Assembly: GCA_023412515.1 (NCBI GenBank)
Contig: JAEYNO010000375.1
Coordinates: forward strand, 1 to 5,213
Reading direction: 5' to 3'
From: Actinomycetes bacterium
GTDB taxonomy: Bacteria > Actinomycetota > Actinomycetes > Actinomycetales > Cellulomonadaceae
Length of the DNA stretch: 5,213 nucleotides
The notes under the pieces were generated by a model, which worked only from the letters and a program-made list of their open reading frames with translations, searched no databases and had not been told where the DNA came from. Position 1 is the first letter of the stretch, and each line of letters starts with the position of its first letter. This document shows positions 1 through 5,213 of the stretch, in pieces. The position numbers and the translations under genes are program-made.

Positions 1-528
1 GCCCGACGTCGGCGCCGCGTGCGTCGGTCCGGTCACCGGCAGCGGCGCGGTCCGCGGGCGCGCGTCGGGCTCGGGGTCGCGCCGCACGGCACCCGTCGGC
101 GGACGGTACGGCTCGGCGGCCGGCAGCTTCGTGCGGTCGCGCCGGATGGAGACGACGACATCGCCGAAGGGCACGGTGATCGGCGCCTGCGGCTTGTGCA
201 GGGCCACGTCCACGGCCTGCACGTGCGGACGCGCCAGCACCGTCGCGGCGATCCGCTCGGCGACCGTCTCGATGAGGTCGGCGGGCTCGCCGGCCAGGAC
301 CGCGGCCACGAGCTGCGCGACCTCGCCGTAGTCGACGGTGTGCGCGAGGTCGTCGCCCGCCGCCGCGCGGCGCGTGTCGAGGTGCACGACGACGTCCGCG
401 ACGAACGTCTGCCCCTCGCGCCGCTCGTGCGCGAACACGCCGTGGTACCCCGTCGCGCTGATGCCCGACAGCCGGATCTGGTCCAGCCGGCGCCCGCCGT
501 CGTCGTGCACGTCGTCCTGACCGCTCAC
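1..528 (-). CDS. folB: Dihydroneopterin aldolase, partial at left edge; probable FolB-FolK fusion
   Basis: FolB cleaves 7,8-dihydroneopterin to 6-hydroxymethyl-7,8-dihydropterin and glycolaldehyde in cytosolic folate synthesis. I translated 176 codons from a GTG at 528; no stop occurs before the edge. The aldolase domain spans about residues 16-130. Residues matching the known active site of the family are visible: Tyr28-His29-Gly30 with Glu35, Tyr67 in TVDYG, Glu87 in DLIE, and Lys112 in LHKP. The start is supported by GGAGG (540-536), 7 nt upstream, and by the GTGA overlap with the folP stop, which suggests translational coupling. The usual family length is about 120 residues, and the domain ends near SIRRDR (127-132). 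A further 44 residues rich in Pro, Ala, Arg and Thr follow and stay open. I infer that this is a linker into a FolK (HPPK) domain outside the window. The alternative is a FolB with a long disordered tail and a separate folK. Confidence 0.9.
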   Translation of the reverse strand, partial: MSGQDDVHDDGGRRLDQIRLSGISATGYHGVFAHERREGQTFVADVVVHLDTRRAAAGDDLAHTVDYGEVAQLVAAVLAGEPADLIETVAERIAATVLARPHVQAVDVALHKPQAPITVPFGDVVVSIRRDRTKLPAAEPYRPPTGAVRRDPEPDARPRTAPLPVTGPTHAAPTSG

Positions 529-1487
529 CGCGCTCCCTCCCGTGCGGCCCGCCCCGTCGCGTGCCGTGCCGTCGCGTCCCTCGTGTCCCTCGTGTCCCAG
601 CCTGCCGTGCCGTCGCGCGCCGCGCGCCAGCGGGCCGCGACGCGCACCGCCGCGGCCGACGCCGCGACCTCGTGGACGCGCACCGCCCACACCCCGTCCG
701 CCGCCGCGAGCGCGCTCACGGCGGCCGTCGCGTCGTCCCGCTGCGTCGGCGGCACGGGCACGCCGTCGGCGCCCGCGAGCAGGTGCCCGAGGAACCGCTT
801 GCGCGACGCACCCACCAGCACGGGGAACCCCTCCGCGACGAGCTCGGGCAGGTGCGCCAGCAGCGGCCAGTTGCTCGCGCCCGCCTTGGCGAAGCCCAGG
901 CCCGGGTCGAGCACGACCTGCGCGTCGTCGACGCCCGCGGCCCGCAGCGCGGCGACCCGCTCGCGCAGCTCGGCCCGCACGTCCACCACGACGTCGTCGT
1001 ACACGTCGTGGTCGTCCATCACGTCGGCGTGGCCGCGCCAGTGCATCGCGACGTAGGCGACGCCCGTGCGCGCGACCAGGTGCGGCATGTCGGGGTCGGC
1101 CAGACCGCCCGAGACGTCGTTGACCAGCACGGCACCCCGCTCGACGGCCGCGCGCGCGACCTCGGCGCGCGTGGTGTCGACGCTGACGACCGCGCCGGCC
1201 GCCGCGAGCCGCTCGACCACGGGCAGCACGCGCGCGAGCTCCTCGTCGACCGGCACGCGCGTCGCGTCGGGCCGCGTGGACTCGCCGCCGACGTCGAGCA
1301 CGTCCGCGCCCTGCGCGAGCAGCGCGTGGCCACGCTCCACCGCGGCGTCGACGCCGAACCAGCGGCCGCCGTCGGAGAACGAGTCGGGGGTCACGTTGAC
1401 GACGCCCATGACGAGGGCGCGCCCGAGCCGCTCGTGCGCGTCGAGCAGCCCCGACGGGCCACGGAGGAGGGAGCCGTGGTCGGTCAC
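525..1487 (-). CDS. folP: Dihydropteroate synthase (FolP1 type)
   Basis: This 320-residue cytosolic enzyme condenses 6-hydroxymethyl-dihydropterin pyrophosphate with p-aminobenzoate; it is the sulfonamide target. It is a TIM barrel with all signature motifs in order: MGVVNVTPDSFSDGG (27-41), GGESTRP (67-73), SVDT with Asp104, VNDV with Asn123, MH (148-149), DPGLGFAK (194-201), GASRKRF (226-232, pterin-binding Lys230) and RVH (270-272, pyrophosphate-binding). No key residue is missing, so this should be the active synthase rather than the divergent FolP2 paralogue; the folate context agrees. The start is the GTG at 1487. An in-frame TAG lies only three codons upstream (1499-1497) and no other start fits between. 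No Shine-Dalgarno is visible, so translation may be leaderless. The core ends near residue 290; the last 30 residues are a low-complexity Asp/Arg/Thr/Ala tail encoded by short repeats. It follows folE by 85 nt and overlaps folB. Confidence 0.96.
   Translation of the reverse strand: MTDHGSLLRGPSGLLDAHERLGRALVMGVVNVTPDSFSDGGRWFGVDAAVERGHALLAQGADVLDVGGESTRPDATRVPVDEELARVLPVVERLAAAGAVVSVDTTRAEVARAAVERGAVLVNDVSGGLADPDMPHLVARTGVAYVAMHWRGHADVMDDHDVYDDVVVDVRAELRERVAALRAAGVDDAQVVLDPGLGFAKAGASNWPLLAHLPELVAEGFPVLVGASRKRFLGHLLAGADGVPVPPTQRDDATAAVSALAAADGVWAVRVHEVAASAAAVRVAARWRAARDGTAGWDTRDTRDATARHATGRAAREGAR
562..617. repeat. Short direct repeats in the 3' end of folP
   Basis: On the plus strand a 9-nt unit, tccctcgtg, occurs twice in tandem (577-585, 586-594) followed by tccc (595-598). 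It is flanked by two copies of the 15-nt word tgccgtgccgtcgcg (562-576 and 603-617). The 9-nt unit is exactly three codons and gives the Arg-Asp-Thr periodicity at about residues 298-304 of FolP. The repeats are read directly from the sequence. Replication slippage as their source is an inference. Confidence 0.75.
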
Positions 1488-1493
1488 GGTGCG

Positions 1494-1499
1494 AGCCTA
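1494..1499 (-). promoter_or_regulatory. Possible -10 element of a leaderless folP promoter
   Basis: The minus strand reads TAGGCT at 1499-1494, which fits the actinobacterial TANNNT -10 consensus. Counting the G of the folP GTG (1487) as +1, the hexamer lies exactly at -12 to -7, the spacing typical of leaderless transcripts. The absence of a Shine-Dalgarno and an 85-nt gap after folE fit this. I see no recognisable -35 hexamer at 16-19 nt spacing. A short motif like this can occur by chance, so it is a prediction. Confidence 0.4.
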
Positions 1500-1512
1500 G
1501 GCGCTCGTCGCG

Positions 1513-1538
1513 GTGCGCGGGACCGCGGGGGTCCGCAC
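1513..1538 (-). other. Imperfect hairpin in the folE-folP gap
   Basis: The arms GTGCG (1513-1517) and CGCAC (1534-1538) pair. After a 3-nt bulge, GACC (1521-1524) pairs with GGTC (1530-1533) around a 5-nt loop. On the minus-strand transcript it would form 35 nt after the folE stop. There is no T-run. It could be a weak terminator or a 3'-end stabiliser for folE mRNA, or chance pairing in GC-rich DNA. It covers where a folP -35 element would lie. Confidence 0.25.
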
Positions 1539-1572
1539 GCCGCACCCCGACGCGGTGGCACGGCCGGGTCCG

Positions 1573-2226
1573 TCAGTGCCGGCCGGCCAGCAGGCTCATG
1601 GCCTCGGCGCGGGTCGCGACGTCGCGCATCTGACCGCGCACGGCCGACGTGACGGTCCGCGACCCGGGCTTGCGCACGCCGCGCATCGACATGCACAGGT
1701 GCTCGCACTCGACGACGACCAGCACGCCCTTGGGGTTCAGCACGTCGACGAGGGCGTCCGCGACCTGCGAGGTCAGACGCTCCTGCACCTGCGGCCGGCG
1801 CGCGTACACGTCGACCAGGCGCGCGAGCTTCGACAGCCCCGTGATGCGGCCGTCGGCGCCGGGGATGTACCCGACGTGCGCGACGCCGTGGAACGGCACG
1901 AGGTGGTGCTCGCACGTCGAGTACACCTCGATGTCCTTGACCAGCACCATCTCCTCGTGGCCGAGGTCGAACGTGGTGGTCAGCACGTCGCGCGCGTCCA
2001 TCGTCAGGCCCGCGAAGATCTCGCGGTAGGCGCGGGCGACGCGCGCCGGGGTCTCCTGCAGGCCCTCGCGGTCCGGGTCCTCGCCGACCGCGAGCAGCAA
2101 CTCGCGCACGGCACGCGCCGCGCGCTCCTCGTCGAACGGCGCGATCGCGCGGCCGCCCGCGTCGTGCGTGCGGGAGATGACCGAGCCGTCGTCGCCCGGG
2201 GCGCCCGGGGCGTCGGTGACGGCCAC
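1573..2226 (-). CDS. folE: GTP cyclohydrolase I
   Basis: FolE converts GTP to 7,8-dihydroneopterin triphosphate plus formate, the first committed step of folate synthesis, as a cytosolic toroidal homodecamer. The 217-residue length is normal for type I enzymes. The zinc site is complete: Cys105 and His108 in STCEHHLVPF (103-112), and Cys178 in ECEHLCMSMRG (173-183). His107 and His176 match the catalytic histidines. HVGYIP (117-122), SKLARLVD (132-139), RPQVQERLT (144-152) and SRTVTSAVRG (189-198) are the other hallmarks. The first 30 residues are a variable, Gly/Asp-rich extension. The start is the GTG at 2226, a single base after the ftsH stop; no other ATG or GTG precedes the conserved region in frame. 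The Shine-Dalgarno is weak, so reinitiation after ftsH is likely. It is not the zinc-independent FolE2 type. Confidence 0.97.
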   Translation of the reverse strand: MAVTDAPGAPGDDGSVISRTHDAGGRAIAPFDEERAARAVRELLLAVGEDPDREGLQETPARVARAYREIFAGLTMDARDVLTTTFDLGHEEMVLVKDIEVYSTCEHHLVPFHGVAHVGYIPGADGRITGLSKLARLVDVYARRPQVQERLTSQVADALVDVLNPKGVLVVVECEHLCMSMRGVRKPGSRTVTSAVRGQMRDVATRAEAMSLLAGRH

Positions 2227-2227
2227 G

Positions 2228-4279
2228 TCAGCGCGGCCCGTCGGCGTCGGGGGTGCCCGTCGGCGGGAGCTCGACGACCGCGGTCGCCGGGTGCTCGGCG
2301 TTCGCCGCCGCGGCCTCGTCCTGCGGGACCACCGGGTGGCCGTTCTGCGCGGCCAGCTCGGCGGGCGTCATCACGGGGCCGCGGTCGGAGACCGCGCGCT
2401 CGTCGCCCGAGAGCCACACGTCGCGCGGGGGGCGCTTGGTGATCGGCGCGAAGATCGCGGCGAGCTGCTCCTGGTTGAGCGTCTCCTTCTCGAGCAGCTC
2501 GAGGACCAGCGCGTCCAGCACGTCGCGGTACTCGACGAGGATCTCGCGGGCCTCGTCGTGCGCGTGCTCGATGAGCGCGCGGACCTCGACGTCGATCGCG
2601 CCGGCGATCTCCTCGGAGTAGTCGCGCTGGTGGCCGACGTCGCGGCCGAGGAAGACCTCGGAGGACTCCTGGCCGAGCTTGATCGCGCCGAGCCGGGCGC
2701 TCATGCCGAACTGCGTGACCATCTTGCGCGCGGTCGACGTGGCCTTCTCGATGTCGTTGCTCGCGCCCGTGGTCGGGTCGTGGAACACGAGCTCCTCGGC
2801 GACGCGGCCGCCCATCGCGTACGCGAGCTGGTCGAGCAGCTCGTTGCGCGTCGTGGAGTACTTGTCCTCCTGCGGCATGACCATCGTGTAGCCCAGCGCG
2901 CGACCGCGCGGCAGGATCGTCACCTTGGTCACCGGGTCGGTGTACCGCAACGCGGCCGCCACCAGGGCGTGGCCGCCCTCGTGGTACGCCGTGATCTTGA
3001 GCTCCTTGACGTTCATGACGCGCGTGCGCTTCTGCGGCCCGGCGATCACGCGGTCGATCGCCTCGTCGAGCGCGGCGTCGTCGATGACCTGCGCACCGCG
3101 GCGCGCGGTGAGCAGCGCGGCCTCGTTGAGCACGTTGGCGAGGTCGGCGCCGCTGAAGCCCGGCGTGCGCCGCGCGACGAGCGCGAGGTCGACGGCCGGC
3201 GCCATGGGCTTGCCCTGCGCGTGCACCGTGAGGATCCGCTCGCGACCCTTGAGGTCGGGCGGCTCGACCGCGACCTGGCGGTCGAAGCGGCCCGGGCGCA
3301 GCAGCGCGGGGTCGAGGATGTCGGGGCGGTTGGTGGCCGCGATGAGGATGACGTTCGTCTTGACGTCGAACCCGTCCATCTCGACGAGCATCTGGTTGAG
3401 GGTCTGCTCGCGCTCGTCGTGCCCGCCGCCGAGGCCCGCGCCACGGTGCCGGCCGACCGCGTCGATCTCGTCGACGAAGATGATCGCGGGGCTGTTCTCC
3501 TTGGCCTGCTGGAACAGGTCACGGACACGGCTCGCGCCGACACCCACGAACATCTCGACGAAGTCCGAGCCGGAGATCGAGTAGAACGGCACGCCCGCCT
3601 CGCCCGCCACGGCGCGCGCGAGCAGGGTCTTGCCGGTCCCGGGCGGGCCGTACAGCAGCACGCCCTTGGGGATCTTGGCGCCGACGGCCTGGAACTTCGC
3701 GGGCTCGGCGAGGAACTCCTTGATCTCCTGCAGCTCCTCGACCGCCTCGTCGACGCCCGCGACGTCGGCGAACGTGACCTTGGGCGACTCCTTGCTCACG
3801 AGCTTGGCCTTGGACTTGCCGAAGCTCATGACGCGCGAGCCGCCGCCCTGCGCGTTCGACATCAGGAACCAGAACAGGCCCAGGATGATGATGAACGGCA
3901 GCACGAGCGTCAGCAGGCTGCCCCACCACGACGGCTGCGGGACCTTCGACGTGAAGCCGTCCTTGGGGTCGGCCTGCGTGATCGCGTCGACCACCTGGTC
4001 GCCCTGCGGCGTGACGTAGAAGAAGTAGACCTGCGTGCCGAGGTCGCCGTCCTGGTCGGGGTCCGGGTCGTACGGCTCCGCGAGCGTGAGGTCCACGCGC
4101 TGCGTGCCCTCGGTGACGAGGACCTGGTCGACCTTGCCGTCCTTGAGGAGCTCGAGGCCCGTGGACGTGTCGATCTGCCGCTGCGTGGGCATCTGCAGCA
4201 TGCTGAAGGCGGCCAGGGACAGCAGGACGGCCAGGGCGACCCAGATGAAGGGGCCGCGGAAGAGACGCTTGACGTTCAT
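2228..4279 (-). CDS. ftsH: ATP-dependent zinc metalloprotease FtsH
   Basis: FtsH is a membrane-anchored hexameric AAA+ protease that pulls out and degrades unassembled or damaged membrane proteins and some cytosolic regulators. The 683 residues read in order: TM1 about 10-28; an extracytoplasmic domain about 30-115 that includes an acidic patch at 70-79; TM2 about 119-141; the AAA+ module with Walker A GPPGTGKT (211-218), pore loop MFVGVG (243-248), Walker B IIFVDE (266-271), sensor Asn317 and second region of homology RPGRFDR (328-334); and the protease with HEGGH (433-437) and third zinc ligand Asp509 in SNDIEKAT. All catalytic residues are present. After residue about 612 comes a 70-residue Pro/Ala-rich tail, probably disordered. 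The ATG at 4279 is fixed by an in-frame stop at 4303-4301. It heads the unit with folE, 1 nt downstream. Its own promoter is probable in the preceding gap. Confidence 0.98.
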   Translation of the reverse strand: MNVKRLFRGPFIWVALAVLLSLAAFSMLQMPTQRQIDTSTGLELLKDGKVDQVLVTEGTQRVDLTLAEPYDPDPDQDGDLGTQVYFFYVTPQGDQVVDAITQADPKDGFTSKVPQPSWWGSLLTLVLPFIIILGLFWFLMSNAQGGGSRVMSFGKSKAKLVSKESPKVTFADVAGVDEAVEELQEIKEFLAEPAKFQAVGAKIPKGVLLYGPPGTGKTLLARAVAGEAGVPFYSISGSDFVEMFVGVGASRVRDLFQQAKENSPAIIFVDEIDAVGRHRGAGLGGGHDEREQTLNQMLVEMDGFDVKTNVILIAATNRPDILDPALLRPGRFDRQVAVEPPDLKGRERILTVHAQGKPMAPAVDLALVARRTPGFSGADLANVLNEAALLTARRGAQVIDDAALDEAIDRVIAGPQKRTRVMNVKELKITAYHEGGHALVAAALRYTDPVTKVTILPRGRALGYTMVMPQEDKYSTTRNELLDQLAYAMGGRVAEELVFHDPTTGASNDIEKATSTARKMVTQFGMSARLGAIKLGQESSEVFLGRDVGHQRDYSEEIAGAIDVEVRALIEHAHDEAREILVEYRDVLDALVLELLEKETLNQEQLAAIFAPITKRPPRDVWLSGDERAVSDRGPVMTPAELAAQNGHPVVPQDEAAAANAEHPATAVVELPPTGTPDADGPR

Positions 4280-4287
4280 GGGCGATC

Positions 4288-4300
4288 GGGGCCGGGCCCC
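4288..4300 (-). other. Small GC hairpin in the ftsH leader
   Basis: This is a perfect inverted repeat: the minus strand reads GGGGCCCGGCCCC, which can form a 5-bp stem with a 3-nt loop. It lies 8 nt before the ftsH ATG and includes most of the purine run GAGGGG (4302-4297). That run is the nearest Shine-Dalgarno-like sequence but sits 17 nt from the ATG. The hairpin may occlude the ribosome site or shorten its effective spacing. GGAGG at 4309-4305 is farther still. The structure is visible; a regulatory role is speculative. Confidence 0.3.
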
Positions 4301-4330
4301 TCAACCTCCGCTCGCGGGGACTCTGCCTTG

Positions 4331-4336
4331 AAAGTA
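4331..4336 (-). promoter_or_regulatory. Possible -10 element of an ftsH promoter
   Basis: The minus strand reads TACTTT at 4336-4331, a TANNNT match in the most AT-rich patch of the 148-nt hpt-ftsH gap. Transcription would start near 4324, giving a leader of about 45 nt. No convincing TTGACA-like -35 is present at normal spacing, so the sigma factor is unclear. Support comes mainly from position: between a likely terminator and the first gene of the next unit. Confidence 0.35.
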
Positions 4337-4383
4337 CACGGTGGACCTGGCAGGGCCCCGCGGTGTTCGCCCAGGGCACAGGC

Positions 4384-4410
4384 CGGGTGCGCGGCCGTGC
4401 CGCGCGCCCG
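4384..4410 (-). terminator. GC hairpin after hpt, probable terminator
   Basis: On the minus-strand transcript CGGG, a C/A mismatch position and GCGCGGC pair with GCCGCGC and CCCG around the 3-nt loop ACG: 11 base pairs with one mismatch. It begins 17 nt past the hpt stop. There is no T-run, which is common for actinobacterial terminators. It would end or attenuate the tilS-hpt transcript before ftsH. It is the strongest inverted repeat I found in the window. Confidence 0.5.
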
Positions 4411-4427
4411 TCCGGGTGCCGTGCGCG

Positions 4428-4982
<555 letters not shown>

Positions 4983-4985
4983 AGC

Positions 4986-5213
4986 TCACTCCTGGTCGTC
5001 GTGGTCGTCGTGCCGTGCCGCGGGGGCTCCCCGCCCGGCCGGGAGGGCGCCGCCGGAGATGTCCGGTGCGCCGGCCGGCCGCGTCGGCCGGTCCAGGTAG
5101 AGCCTGCCACACGCGCGCGTGGCGACCCGGCCGCCGGGCAGGTGGACGGGCCCCTGACCGTGCCACTCCAGCACGAGCGCCTCGACCGCGAGCACGTGGG
5201 CGCGGGCGAGGGC
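4986..5213 (-). CDS. tilS: tRNA(Ile)-lysidine synthetase, C-terminal end (partial)
   Basis: Only the last 75 codons are in the window; the gene continues past the right edge. TilS uses ATP to attach lysine to C34 of the CAU-anticodon isoleucine tRNA, so that it reads AUA and is charged with Ile. The catalytic ATP-binding SGGxDS region is N-terminal and not visible. The call rests on the segment RAHVLAVEALVLEWHGQGP followed by VHLPGG, which I recognise as the C-terminal style of actinobacterial TilS, and on its position immediately before hpt, a conserved pairing. The last 33 or so residues, after LYLD, are low-complexity and end in HDDHDDQE, encoded partly by two tandem copies of gtcgtcgtg (4995-5012). 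The stop is TGA at 4988-4986. Confidence 0.8.
   Translation of the reverse strand, partial: ALARAHVLAVEALVLEWHGQGPVHLPGGRVATRACGRLYLDRPTRPAGAPDISGGALPAGRGAPAARHDDHDDQE

Noticed and set aside
19..1652. Overlapping plus-strand open frames opposite folB and folP
   Set aside because: They are low-complexity Arg/Ala/Pro translations with no family motif and no plausible ribosome site, lying opposite genes with complete active-site motifs. Long shadow frames are expected where stop codons are rare.
3519..4379. Minus-strand 286-codon frame overlapping ftsH in another frame
   Set aside because: It is an Arg/Pro/Gly-rich frame shadow of ftsH. It also spans the intergenic gap, and its composition is unlike any real neighbour.
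4280..4427. A small gene or ncRNA in the hpt-ftsH gap
   Set aside because: The 148 nt hold only a terminator-like hairpin, a possible promoter and a leader. I saw no start with a ribosome site leading to a coherent short protein and no recognisable riboswitch fold.
4995..5012. Tandem gtcgtcgtg copies as a regulatory repeat
   Set aside because: The two copies lie in frame inside the tilS tail and encode Asp/His-rich residues. Two copies of a simple GC-rich word are weak evidence for anything beyond coding low complexity.

Overview
The window is very GC-rich (about 70% or more by eye) and its codons nearly all end in G or C. All recognisable genes lie on the minus strand. Four of the five visible start codons are GTG. 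The protein sequences and the gene order tilS-hpt-ftsH-folE-folP-folB point to a high-GC actinobacterium. The protein style resembles Cellulomonas and relatives, but that genus-level guess rests on memory of the families, not on a search. This is a housekeeping chromosomal region. I see no mobile element, CRISPR array, phage gene, tRNA or rRNA.

Layout in the direction of transcription (right to left): the C-terminal end of tilS (tRNA-Ile lysidine synthetase) runs in from the right edge. It is followed after 3 nt by hpt (hypoxanthine phosphoribosyltransferase), which has a clear Shine-Dalgarno sequence inside the tilS end. A 148-nt gap follows. It holds a strong GC hairpin just after the hpt stop (likely terminator), then a short AT-richer patch with a possible -10 element, then a small hairpin just before ftsH. 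ftsH (membrane AAA+ zinc protease) starts a second unit: folE (GTP cyclohydrolase I) begins 1 nt after the ftsH stop. An 85-nt gap then precedes folP (dihydropteroate synthase), whose GTG start sits at leaderless spacing from a TANNNT element. folP overlaps the next gene, folB (dihydroneopterin aldolase), by a GTGA junction. The folB frame runs off the left edge without a stop, through a proline-rich stretch that looks like a linker to a FolK domain.

How they work together: Hpt salvages hypoxanthine and guanine to IMP and GMP and so supports the GTP pool. FolE turns GTP into 7,8-dihydroneopterin triphosphate, FolB makes 6-hydroxymethyl-dihydropterin, FolK (expected just beyond the left edge) pyrophosphorylates it, and FolP joins it to p-aminobenzoate to give dihydropteroate. 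TilS acts in tRNA decoding and FtsH in membrane protein quality control. Both are conserved neighbours in actinobacteria rather than folate enzymes. I found no sign of an undescribed system. The points worth a second look are the probable FolB-FolK fusion, the predicted leaderless folP promoter, the repeat-built FolP tail, and the ftsH leader.
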